Position numbers and translations under genes: made by a program. The notes below the pieces were generated by a model. That model was not told the origin of the DNA and did no database searches. It saw only the letters and a list, made by a program, of their open reading frames with translations. A DNA stretch of 64,000 bases from Acanthochromis polyacanthus (lineage: Eukaryota; Chordata; Actinopteri; Pomacentridae). Where the stretch lies: positions 15,795,361 to 15,859,360 of the forward strand of contig NC_067120.1 in assembly GCF_021347895.1 (NCBI RefSeq), read 5' to 3'. Positions 1-10,909 of the stretch are shown here, in pieces; the first letter of the stretch is position 1, and every line of letters begins with the position of its first letter.

Positions 1-85
1 GATGTGTCTGGAGAGTCTGCTATGGAAGGGCAACGGATATTGACATGAAAACAAGCTGTGTCTTGATGAAACATTAAGTGATGGA

Positions 86-463
86 GGAGTATGACCAGGG
101 CTGCTCAGCGGCGTAGTGGTTAGCACTTTCGCCTTGCAGCAAGAAGATCCCAGGGTGGGCCTGGGATCTTTCTGCATGGAGTTTGCATGTTCTCCCTGTG
201 CATGTGTGGGTTTCCTCCGGGCACTCTGGCTTCATCCCACAGTCCAAAAACATGCTGAGGTTAATTGATAATTCTAAATTGCCTGTAGGTGTGAATGCGA
301 GTGTGATTGTTCGTCTATGTATGTAGCCCTGTGACAGACTGGCGACGTGGCCAGGGTGTCCCCTGCCTTCGCCCGAGTCAGCTGGGATAGGCTCCAGCAC
401 CCCCCGCGACCCTAGTGAGGATAAAGTGTTGTATAGAGAATGGATGGATGGAGTATGACCAGG
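86..463 (+). mobile_element. tRNA-derived SINE with target-site duplication
   Basis: The body (about 100-449) has the layout of a widespread fish SINE: a tRNA-like head containing GTGGTTAGCACT near 115, a conserved middle (GGAGTTTGCATGTTCTCCC near 178, TCCCACAGTCCAAAAACATG near 235), a GGGATAGGCTCCAGC block near 384 and a short GGATGGATGG tail. It is flanked by an exact 14-bp direct repeat, GGAGTATGACCAGG, at 86-99 and 450-463, which is the target-site duplication. The B-box region is eroded, so this copy is probably not transcribed. The family name is not certain (ROn-1/RSg-1-like from memory). Confidence 0.8.
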
Positions 464-1827
464 ATAGCCACGGCTGTTTGTGTTTCATTTCAAACCCATG
501 GGAAATTATGACTGCCAATGATATAATTCAGATGAGTTCTTCGTCCATGGCATATCACGCCATAATGTTATGGGTAATCATGGGCCACTGTGTGCATGAT
601 GGTGACATAAATACTGTCATCCCTTGTCGTCTGTGGGATCGTGCCATTTGAATGAAAGCCTCTGTTTAAAGTCACTGCAAAAGAGTGTCTCTGGGCTAGT
701 CATGCTATCTGATCATTGTCCTTTAAAGCTACACCTGACCAGGCTGTAGATAACTGAATGGTCATAAAAATGCATCACCACCAACTCTTTTTTTGTCTAA
801 AATTTCCCAGTCTATAAAGAATAATGGAAACGAGATTTTACCTTTTTGTCTAAGTCAGGCAAGAAGAAGCTTGCATGCTGCACTTATATTTTTGTGCACT
901 GTAATTATAGCTTAATCAAAAATGTATGTGTATTGCTCAGCAGGACAAAATCTTTCAGATCAACAAGATCATTTACCTGCTGCTCTCTTTATCCAGGTTA
1001 CATATTGTATTTCTAGTATTTCAGTAGCATTTTGAATTGTGAACCACAACCTAAATACATGTCCAAACTAAAAATAAATGCTGTTAAAACAAAGGTTCCA
1101 TGCTGCCTGTACGCCTAGAAAAAGTTATGTCAGAAATTCCTAAGATCTACTCCTCCTCCTTCACTAAACACGAATATGTCTGCATGTAAACCCACAGCAC
1201 ACACGTGGCTCACTGGACCAGGGTTAGCTTCCCACGCAGTTGTGATGCCAAATGTCAAACTCACAGCTTTGTCTATAAAAAAAGCAAAATGCACAACAAT
1301 GACAAATGGAACTATTTGAGTGCCGGTGGACTTTGAGGTGTCTTTGATACATATATGGAGCTGTTAAAATTTGTCATATTTTAACCACATTTTGAGCTGC
1401 AAATCACAATTTATTTGTTTTTTTTTTCTGCATCTGCTCTTCTATTTGTTTTGGGCTGAATATGATGTGGAATTATGGCATTCGTCATTTGTAAAAGTTT
1501 AAGTGTGGAGTCAATATTAAGCTTTTTCATCAGAAGCCTTCCAGATATAGCTCTACCTCTATAGACTCATTCCAGTGTCTGAGGCGCTGTCATCGCCAGC
1601 CCTACAGAGCAGACGTCAGACTGGGTCAAATGCCCCCTATTTCATTTCCAGCGCTGTAGTTGGCACTAGAATGACGAGATCTGAAGGAGCTGTTGACTAG
1701 CATGCTTGACCTCCTAAAAACTCCTCTTTCGATTTATAACACACCCTCGTACCCACAAACATGATATGCACATGCGTTCATTCACCTATCACACTAATAG
1801 CTACGCCAGATGCACACACTTACAGAA

Positions 1828-1830
<3 letters not shown>

Positions 1831-1874
<44 letters not shown>

Positions 1875-1888
1875 ACACACACACACAC
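1831..1888. repeat. (CA)n microsatellite
   Basis: About 29 CA units with one interruption (CACCACAC near 1871-1878). The small ORFs that overlap it, rich in alternating Thr-His, are artefacts of the repeat. Confidence 0.97.
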
Positions 1889-2189
1889 TTTGTAAATACT
1901 TGGCCTGGGGTTTGGGAGGAGGTGAAAGCCAAAGGGGAGTCACTGACACAAGTTGCTACTGTGATTACCTCATGTCTGTAATGGGTGAGGAAGGAAACTC
2001 ATCCTGTGTATATTTAGACAAAAGCGAGCGTCACAGGATCAGGAGCAGCAAATCAAAATGCTAATAAATATCGACTCATGTTACAGGAATACATATATTG
2101 TGTTTCTGAATGTCTAATTAGGTCCTAAATGTATTATACAAGAATCCTTTTCACATTATGAACTGTCATTTATACTGATGTCAGTACAA

Positions 2190-2825
2190 TATGGGTCAAT
2201 GTATATTTGCGGGACTTTTTGTAACATAGTTGACAGGAATCATACTTGACATTTTTGCTGTTTTCAGGACTAAAATCAACATGGCCACCTATAACCAAAC
2301 ACCACATGGCATTTTAAGAAAAAGATTCTTCTAAAAATTATATATACAACTGAGTAAAATTGAAATTGAAAGTTATTGATAAGGATATTGTGGTAAACCT
2401 GTTGACAAGCGATAAATCCACACTTGACTCACATACTACTTTATATTATATAACTAAGAAAGCCTTGGAGTCTTGCCAGTCTGTTCTTCAGCAGGAAATG
2501 ACATCATGTGGAGCAGGTCATGTGATTTAGAATTAACACACTTCCTTGAGAGGTGTTTTTGTAATGGGTGACTTAGTTGAAAGTGATTTGTCAGACACAA
2601 TTTGTTATTTTCCATGTAAAATTTGATATACTGCCAAAAAAAAAGAAATATCTGCCATGATTATCTCAAATTAATAAAAGGAACACAATCAAAACAATTT
2701 CATTATTGTTTAAGTAATTAGAAGGTGGTTGTTATTAAATTCGGAAGGTTATTTAGTTGGTATTTTAGTGACATTCAGTCATATTTTATTAATAAGTGAT
2801 TGTTTCCATGGAATTTGGAAAGACA
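2190..2825 (+). repeat. Dispersed repeat, copy A
   Basis: This segment matches the reverse complement of 27640-28605 along most of its length. Shared landmarks include ATGACATCATGTGGAGCA (here 2499-2516) and the ATGGGTCAAT start at 2190. Copy B has about 380 bp that copy A lacks, corresponding to about 2372-2415 here. No long ORF is present, so this is probably a non-autonomous transposon or other old repeat family. Ends are approximate. Confidence 0.75.
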
Positions 2826-5173
2826 TGATCATAATGAGCATAAAAATGTATATTATTATTCCATCATCTGAACTCATGCAGTCATAATGGCTCATCTGCA
2901 TCATGCTGTTGACAATCAATACAGTATATCTTTGTATTTACCACCATACTGACTGATTAAATTATGATAGTATAAATATCGGCCACGATCACAAATCCCC
3001 CCAAAAATGATTTTTTGAAGAATGAGGAGAGAGCAAATGTTCTCTTGCTGCGACTGAATTCACAGTATGTTATTACCACGGGGGTCTCCTGCATTCATAG
3101 GTCAGGCCATTAATAACGATGGGAGGTTCCTCACTGTCAGCATTCATGTACCCTGTCGGCTTCATGGCATGTGTCTCTCTCAGTGCATGCGCTCGCTGTT
3201 AAGTACGCGCGCACATCCATCCACATATCTCAATGTGTAGGTTTTCATGGAGTGCAACACCAAAACACAAACACACACATAGCAACAGAGTGCAGTGTGT
3301 TTTTACAGTGAGATAATAGCAACAATGTGCTAATGCTTAGTTTTTCTTCTAACAAAAATGAGAGACAGCTACCATTTATTAAAGCTAAAAGAAGTTGCTG
3401 TACGTTGTAGCTGGACAATGGATGTTAGATTCTCTCAGTCTTTTCTTTTGCTGACTGATATATGAGAGTCACGTGTCAATTCCTGAGCTTGTTTGTTATT
3501 GTTTGTTTCCCTGGATACAGTCAAGGCCTGACCCAGCTTGACCCAGACAGTCATTTGGTGAATGCTATATGCTAACGCATTAACAGCAGGCGGCACCGTG
3601 TCCTGAAACTGACATTTGACTCCTGAAATCCTACCCTTTGTTCAGGAATGGAAAAAGGTGAAAAATCACGCTCTTCTGGGAACTTGTGCTTGTTAACCTG
3701 ACAATGAAAAGGATTTTTTTTAAAATGGCATGTTATGCCTGTGAAGGATTGCCCGCATCCACGTATTAATGCAAACTGTCCAGCTTGGTTTTAGTTACAC
3801 TGATTAGCACCTCTGAGCTATTGTTGTGCTCTTGAATCTACAACTGCAGTGCGTGACATAACTGGTGCAGCTTCATGAAAGCAATGGAGGTGGAAAAAAG
3901 TGAGCTATTGTTAGCTCACAATGCTGCAGTGCACATGTAAACCCATTGTGTACACCTGGGACACACCTTTTAGACTGTTTATGATATATTTCTCAGTAGT
4001 GGAAGAATGAAAGTGTAAAAGACAATGAAGTCTTGGATGAAACACTTTCACGTTGGGGTTCTGCAGGACCTCGCAAGATCTGAAATTCCTGCAGCAGGTT
4101 TTTTTTTTTTTTTTTTTTTTTTACACCTCTGTACATCAGTAACCCCTGAGGCCAGGTCACTTGTCTTCTGGGGCTCCCTGTGTTCCAAGTTGTACAATTA
4201 AGCCCTTTAAGTGCAAGGAATGATGAATGTTATTTTGGCTGCAGCTTCCTGAAGCCGCTATCCTCTCCGTCTACTCAAGTGTCAGTCAAGCCAGCAGTTT
4301 CCACTGGCTGGGTCCAGAAGGGCCCCTGGTTATACGAGGCTCCGAGCTTCAAAGCATTCAGATTATTTCATCTTATTTATTTCGAGGCACATCTAATATG
4401 CAAGCGGCGGAGAAAAATAAAGTCACTGCGCTCAACAAGGCACATCTATTTGTCACGTTTGTCTGTACTCCTGGTTTCTAAAAGGGTGGGCTGTGACCCA
4501 AAGTAGCCACAGCCTGGGTCCTGGAGGTTCCCCCTTGTGACGAGAATAACCCCATGACATCATGGATAAAGGACCTACAGGGTGACACACTCCATTTCTG
4601 AGGGGACTGTGGGGCTGGAAATCAACTGCTACAAACGAGACAAGACTTGAGGACTTGGAAGAAGGATATTTTTAAGAAATAAAGTAAAAGTACCTGGCTA
4701 TTCAGAGAGATATTGGTAAGGCTGCATGTTTACTTGGAAATCAGTGCACTGCTGCAGTGACGGGACTGAGTATGAGAGGGACAGCAGCAGCAAGTGTCAT
4801 CTGGTCTTCCAACTTGGGGAGGGCTTTGGAGTTTAAAATGGTATGAATATGATAGCCTTCTCTAGCCAATGCTATAGCTTATGCAAGTGGAGATCTGTGT
4901 GCAGCGTTGAAAGTGGACAGTTCAGAGGCACTAATCTGACAAAAGGGCGGTGTAAAAAGGACAACAACGAGCAAAGATTTTGGATATCAGCAAACAGAAC
5001 TGTTGAACTGTTGGGGAGCTAATAAAAAGGGGGGGGATGATTGCCTGAATCTCGGCGGCTGCATGAGAAAGAGAATTAGGAGGACGCACGGGCTAAAGGG
5101 AAAGCGGAAGGCACCAAGGAGGTGAGTTTTACCCTCAGGGGGTAAAAACAAAAAAACAAACAAACAAAAAAAC

Positions 5174-6610
5174 ATGACCGTGGTGTCCCAGGAGAACCAC
5201 GAAGAGACTGTGGTCGTTACTCCTTTGTTGCAAGATGCTGTGGACTTGGAACCGGCGGACCAGGAGTGCAGCGAGAGGGTGGTCATCAACATCTCAGGTC
5301 TGCGCTTTGAGACGCAGCTAAAAACCCTCTCTCGCTTCCCGACCACGCTCCTGGGAGATCCGCGTAAAAGGATGCGTTTCTTTGACCCGCTGAGAAACGA
5401 ATACTTCTTTGACAGGAACAGGCCGAGCTTTGACGCCATCCTCTACTATTACCAGTCAGGAGGCAGGCTCCGGAGGCCCGTGAGCGTACCTGTGGATATT
5501 TTTCTGGAAGAACTAAAGTTTTACGAACTTGAGGAGGAGGCCATAGAGCTTTTCCGAGACGACGAGGGCTTGGCGAGGGAGGAAGACCGCCCGCTGCCTA
5601 CTAACGAGTTTCAGCGCCAGTTGTGGCTCCTGTTCGAGTATCCGGAGAGTTCAGGACCTGCGCGGATAATCGCCATTGTGTCCGTGATGGTTATTTTGAT
5701 TTCCATTGTCATCTTCTGTTTGGAGACTTTACCAGAGTTCAGAGAAGTCCCAGCAGCGCCAGAGAATAACGTCAACGGCAGCGCTCACGGCAAAGCGCAG
5801 AGTCCGTTCACAGATCCCTTCTTCATGGTGGAGACGCTTTGCATCGTGTGGTTCTCCTTTGAGTTCACCATGAGGTTTCTGTCGTGTCCCAGCAAAGCAG
5901 CTTTCTTCAAGAACATCATGAACCTGATCGACGTGGTGGCCATAGCTCCGTATTTCATCACTCTGGGCCTGGATCTCGCAGAGCATCAGGGCAGCAGTCA
6001 GCAGGCTGCCTCTTTGGCCATCCTCAGGGTCATCCGTCTGGTGCGCGTTTTCAGGATTTTTAAGCTCTCCAGACACTCCAAAGGTCTGCAGATTCTCGGC
6101 CAGACCCTTCACGCCAGCCTCAGGGAGCTGGGATTGCTCATATTTTTCCTGATCATTGGAGTTGTTTTATTCTCCAGTTCAGTTTATTTTGCTGAAGCAG
6201 AAGATCCTGAGTCTGTATTTTCAAGTATACCCGATGCGTTTTGGTGGGCTGTGGTGACCATGACCACGGTTGGTTACGGAGACATGTATCCCACCACCAT
6301 CGGGGGTAAATTCGTGGGATCTCTGTGCGCAATAGCCGGAGTGTTAACCATCGCTTTACCTGTCCCTGTGATAGTGTCCAATTTCAATTATTTCTACCAC
6401 AGAGAGAACGAAGAGGAGGAAAACGTCCAGTACGTACACGTGACCTGCGGGCAGCAGCCGCAGCTCTCATTTGGTGAAAGTGACTCCACCGAAAGTAACC
6501 AGTCGATCACCAAAACTGAGTCCTATCAGGAAAGCGACGACTTGGAAACTCTGACGTGTTTAAACGTGGCTCGAGTGGAGACATACACAGGGAAGCTGAC
6601 GGATGTGTAA
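5174..6610 (+). CDS. kcna6: Voltage-gated K+ channel, Kv1.6-type (intronless)
   Basis: A complete 478-residue Shaker-class alpha subunit in one exon. The T1 tetramerisation domain (about 34-160) contains the [20 protein letters not shown] signature. Six membrane segments follow: S1 at about 166-186, an S1-S2 loop with one N-glycosylation sequon (N201-G-S), and an S4 of regularly spaced arginines (about 286-300). The pore filter is TVGYGD (365-370) with Tyr372 just after it. The protein ends in the PDZ-type LTDV. A C-terminal QYVHVTCGQ segment resembles mammalian Kv1.6, as does position immediately upstream of a kcna1 gene on the same strand; mammalian Kv1.6 is longer in the S1-S2 loop. The subunit should form delayed-rectifier tetramers, alone or with other Kv1 subunits, in neuronal membranes. 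The paralogue letter (a/b) cannot be decided here. Confidence 0.9.
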   Translation: MTVVSQENHEETVVVTPLLQDAVDLEPADQECSERVVINISGLRFETQLKTLSRFPTTLLGDPRKRMRFFDPLRNEYFFDRNRPSFDAILYYYQSGGRLRRPVSVPVDIFLEELKFYELEEEAIELFRDDEGLAREEDRPLPTNEFQRQLWLLFEYPESSGPARIIAIVSVMVILISIVIFCLETLPEFREVPAAPENNVNGSAHGKAQSPFTDPFFMVETLCIVWFSFEFTMRFLSCPSKAAFFKNIMNLIDVVAIAPYFITLGLDLAEHQGSSQQAASLAILRVIRLVRVFRIFKLSRHSKGLQILGQTLHASLRELGLLIFFLIIGVVLFSSSVYFAEAEDPESVFSSIPDAFWWAVVTMTTVGYGDMYPTTIGGKFVGSLCAIAGVLTIALPVPVIVSNFNYFYHRENEEEENVQYVHVTCGQQPQLSFGESDSTESNQSITKTESYQESDDLETLTCLNVARVETYTGKLTDV

Positions 6611-6624
6611 AGATTTTATTTCTG

Positions 6625-7808
6625 GTGAGTTCTGCTCCAGGGGTCGAGGCCTCTGTTTGTGTGATGCTGCAGGTGTTTTACGCACAGGTTTTTTTTTAAA
6701 ATGTGGGTCTTCGATTCAGAATTAAGAATGGCTCAGTGTAATTTAATTAGATAAGTGAATGATTTCCTCCCACTGCTGTAACTTCACACATTTTTACACA
6801 CGGGGATAATGATAGAAAAAAAACAGTGAGTGTGGAGTGGACTTAATACCATCAGCAATAACTGAGCTATAACACTCTTCTATTTAGAACGAAAAACCGC
6901 AATAAACAAGTCAAAATTATTTGGAGATTTGTCTCCACAGTTAATACATACATTAAAAATACAGTTGTTTTTTCCTGTGTTTACGCACGAGAAATGGCAC
7001 CACATGCCCTAAACTTTGGATAAGGACTCATCAATAACACACGAGGGAACATAATTTCCACATGAAGGCGCACAGTAAAACACCGACACAGACACATAAA
7101 CTAATATTTCTATCACGTTAGAGCGTGGATTAATGTCGGCCATTTGTGTGTCTATGTGTGGGTGTTTGAGCACTGCAGTGGGACTACCTGGAGAACACTT
7201 AAACAGCACTTTAACCTCACTTTGGAAAACAATTTACAAACTGTATCGCCCTGGCCTGTTTGCATCTAATTGACTGGCAGATTTCTGTGACCTTTAGGAC
7301 GGTCAAAAGTTTGTCATGAGCCAATATCCCAAAATTAAAATATAAATACCTCATGATCATATAAGAGGTTTTTATCATACTAAAATATTTTCCAACTCTT
7401 TAAAATCTTCCATTTACAGTAGTTTGACATTTAGAAAAAGAACATTTCTGTCTTTATTCTTGTGTGGAGGTTCTTCTTCCTGGTGAATCTGATCAGAAAT
7501 GTCAGAACAAGTGAGCTCTGAGCGCCACTGTGTGGATAATAAACATCCCTGCAGACAGCCCTCCTGCTCAGGCTCCACAGTGTGCAAAATTAACACTTTA
7601 GCCTGAGTATCTTTGCACTGTTGCAGTTGGCCTTGACTGATTTAGGCATAAGCCCTCAGATATCATTCCCTTTGACTCGGCGTGTATCCGGATGCTTGTG
7701 ATGGTTTTACTGAGCCCATCGGATGCCTGACTGCTTTCTCTCACCTCCTAATGTTAACTCAGTGGCTTTTTTTCCTCTCTCCCCACTTTCTTTTCTGCTT
7801 ATTTGCAG
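6625..7808 (+). other. kcna6: Candidate 3'-UTR intron of kcna6
   Basis: A strong donor (CTG|GTGAGT) lies 14 nt after the stop codon. A pyrimidine-rich acceptor ending TTATTTGCAG|GA lies at 7808, followed by an AATAAA at 8221. This fits one spliced 3' UTR with the whole coding region still in a single exon. The junction would be too close to the stop to trigger exon-junction-dependent decay. Inferred from splice motifs only. Confidence 0.45.
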
Positions 7809-8220
7809 GAAGGAGACGAGTCAGAGTCACAACAAGACACAAGTGTGGCATTTCTCCAAAAATACTGGATCATTTTCTCACGGACTATTCTTGCATTGCC
7901 AAGTGTTGAGAGACTTCACGGAGAAGGTTCAGTCTGCCGGAATGGACGTTGTGTGTATCATCCGTAGGAAAGAAAACAACATTCTTTTGTGTAGGCTTTC
8001 TAAATGACCACGCTTTCTTTGTATAAAAAGCCTTGTGTACATATTGCAGTTTTTTTTGTAACTCTTAATTTCCCCTTTCTCATGCAGCTTAGGACGCCAA
8101 CCTGTCATCTCTGTTGTTCCAAACATTCAGATTGCATTGCAGCTCGCTGTAAACACCAGTAGGCCAGAGCATTGTAATGCAACGTCTGCATGACACGGAT
8201 TCATGGTGAATTTTTAATGT

Positions 8221-8226
8221 AATAAA
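8221..8226 (+). terminator. Candidate kcna6 polyadenylation signal
   Basis: AATAAA in an AT-rich stretch about 1.6 kb after the kcna6 stop codon; it would end the spliced 3' UTR proposed above. Confidence 0.4.
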
Positions 8227-9991
8227 ATATTTATTTTTCTAATTTAAACATGTATGTGAACTTAACTTGCTCCTTTTTTTATATAAATGAATTATGAATA
8301 AGAAAATACGTCACTGGTCATCTTTCATTATTTCTGCTCGGAGATCAGACTCAGAGAAAAGTAAGTGCTTTGTGTAAAATCCATCCACATTAATTACTTC
8401 ATTGTAGCCCCCTCTGTTTTTTTTGGCGCTGAATGATGTGAAAAAGGCGCAGAAGCAGACAATGGGTTGTCCTGCCACAAAATTCAATTAACTTAATAAA
8501 ATGCCACAGTGATTAATGGAGGGGTATTTATTTGGCTGGAGGAGCATTTTAATAAATTAGGCAGAAGTAGTCTGATTTTGTGTCGAATGCGTATTTTTGG
8601 AGAGTTGAACTGTTTTAAGTCGGCTCAGCTCCTCACTGTTTGAGGCCCTAATGAACCAACATACAGCTCAGCAAGAGACAGATAGGAAACATTACAGGAT
8701 TATTTCCTCTGATACGTTACTGTTCTGACTTGTCCTTGTGTTTGTTTGGGTCATTTGTAGTTTTCTGACTCAGTCATCGGCGCTGTCCGTGGTGCTGAAA
8801 GCCTCTGCAGAGCCAAACTCCCTGCGTTTTTTTTTTCCCCCTCTCTCATATGTGTTTGGTTTGTGGGTCCAAGTGTAAGAATGACTTCACACTGAGAAGC
8901 TATTATGAACTTAGGAGCAGATTTTGGGTGTGAGAGCTGCACAGAATGGACGCAAGCTCTCCCGGTGTGATGTTTCACAGCTCTAAGGGCTGCAGACATG
9001 TCACAAGTGAAATGTAAAAAGAAAAAAACCCCACCACATTAAACGTGATGTGTCAGAGGCGCAGATAAAGACTCAGTACCTGGCACGTCCAACTGTGTAA
9101 TCCTGAAATCATGAAGTGACAGAATGAAGAGGTGATGCTTTCATCTCTCACCAGTGGATGATAGGCTATTATTCTCAAGTTACAGACTCTCTCGGATGCT
9201 ACACAGCGAGGCTTTGGAGGACTTGTCTTCTTTGCGGTCTGATTGCGCCAAAGCTGGCACACAAGCGCTCTTGTTTTTGTGGTGTATGGAGAACTTCTGG
9301 CGGCGTGCTTTAGTAGAGCCGGTCTGCATTGCGTCGAAACCCTCCAACTCCTCCTCCTCCTCCCGCTGCCCTCCCTCTCCTCTCCTCTCTTTTCCCTCGC
9401 CTCCCTTGCACTCGCATGTAAAATGCACAGGAAAACATGCTTGAGAGTGTTGAGAAAACACTCGGACCTCGCCGCTCCACCTGACAGCCTCCCAGCTCTC
9501 CGTTTTCATGTTTGTTTTTTCTCTCTCTTTATTATTGCGCTCTCCGCTTGAAGCGCATTCAGCCCGTCATCGTGTCTAGTGGCAAAAAAGCAGCAGATTT
9601 CTGCTGATGCAGTGATGTCTGGAAATGTCAAGGGCTCGCTTATTGCCCCTTAATGTATCTCCCCCCCGAACTGCAGCGCAAGATTTTCTCCTGCGGTATA
9701 CTGTAAGCTCTTCGCACCACCGTGCCGCCGCGCAACCAACTACCGACGCTGCAGCTTTGCAGTCTTCTCTTCTCCCAGCTCAGGCTCTCCTCATCACACT
9801 CCTCTGATTCTCATTTTGTTTCTTTTCATTTTTCTCCCATTCTGCGTCCTGCTTGCTGACTGGATGGAGACGAGCACACTAGGCTGTGTCTTTTTTGTAG
9901 GTGCAATGTAAAGTTGCCACATGACACCCACCGGTGCCCTGCTGTTGGATGATTTTACTCGAGGATAAGACGCATTCAAGATCAACCCACG

Positions 9992-10624
9992 GTAAGCCTA
10001 CTGATTTACACAATACATATCTGTTTGGTTATGTATTTTTAATCGACAGCTTCTACTGTTCTCATTTCGTGTGTGCACTATGCAAATTTCCCCCCGCACT
10101 GGGCCTGCAGGCTACATGCATGTAGAAACATCAGCTGGGATAAAAATCAAATGTTATGCGTCACATCATAATTCAGGCTGCTGAGAGTGGCGTAGGATAA
10201 ATCACTGACACGCCGCTTTAACACGCCGCAGTCCTTTGATAAAGTACAGAAATAACAAGACACAACTCCGTCCGGGTATGATGTGGAGGAATTTCTAGAT
10301 GATGTTGGCCAAAAAAATAAAAAAATAAAAAACGTGATGTACGAAAAGGATGATCACAAACTCCCTACAGAGACATTTCTAAGTGTTTATATGAGAGAAA
10401 TAGCGCAGGAATTCCTCTCAGGCTCTGATAGTATTTACTACTGGATAACTGCACTAATTGCAGGCGGGGAAGAAGCAAATAAATAAATAAATAAACTGCA
10501 GAAAATGCTGAGCCGGCAGATATCTTGGCTGTTTGATCCCATTATTTCCTGCCTCCCTCCCCTCTCCCTCACCATCCCTCTCTCACCCTCTTCATCCCTC
10601 CCTCTCTCTTTCTCTGGGTGACAG
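9992..10624 (+). other. kcna1: Candidate 5'-UTR intron of kcna1
   Basis: The donor CACG|GTAAGC at 9992 and an acceptor at 10624 (TGGGTGACAG|AAGC), preceded by about 80 bases of almost pure CT, define a 633-bp intron upstream of the start codon. The region before it (about 9100-9990) contains more CT-rich tracts and is probably first exon and promoter. Motif-based inference. Confidence 0.5.
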
Positions 10625-10854
10625 AAGCAGCAGCAACAACAGCTGCAGATGTGCCGGAGAGCAGCAATGGTCAAGTCAGCGAGAACCGCAGTGGAGCCGC
10701 ACTGAGGCAGAGCAGCCAAGCAGCGCCTCGTATCTGGGGACGTCTCCAACTATTTCAGGGGTGTGGGAAGCCGAGGAGTGGAAATTTTCGTCCCCCCTCC
10801 CTCCAGTCCTGAATGCCTGCTCAGTCAGACTAACCAACATCCCGACTCAAGTCC

Positions 10855-10905
10855 TCCTCCTCCTCCTCCTCCTCCTCTTTCTCCATCACCTCCTCCTCCT
10901 CCTCC
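10855..10905. repeat. CTCC/CCT simple repeat in kcna1 leader
   Basis: A CT-rich triplet tract ending five bases before the preferred kcna1 start codon. Read in frame from an upstream ATG it encodes a run of prolines and serines, which lengthens the open frame artificially. Confidence 0.9.
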
Positions 10906-10909
10906 CAAA

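Larger units (their letters stand above)
464..5173. other. Spacer upstream of kcna6
   Basis: No convincing coding exon is visible apart from the SINE, the CA repeat and dispersed repeat copy A, described separately. There is a 24-base T run at 4099-4122. The last few hundred bases before 5174 presumably include kcna6 5' UTR and promoter; a purine-rich segment and a GGTGAGT donor-like motif near 5120 are visible, but I could not define a transcription start. Confidence 0.5.

Noticed and set aside
100..180. tRNA-like head of the SINE as a tRNA gene
   Set aside because: No cloverleaf can be formed, the B box is degraded, and the rest of the SINE follows directly.
1766..2064. Two open frames rich in Thr-His
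   Set aside because: They are translations of the CA repeat.
4987..5439. 150-codon minus-strand open frame across the kcna6 start
   Set aside because: It is antisense to the kcna6 leader and T1 coding region, has no family resemblance and no splice or promoter context; it is a shadow of the coding strand.
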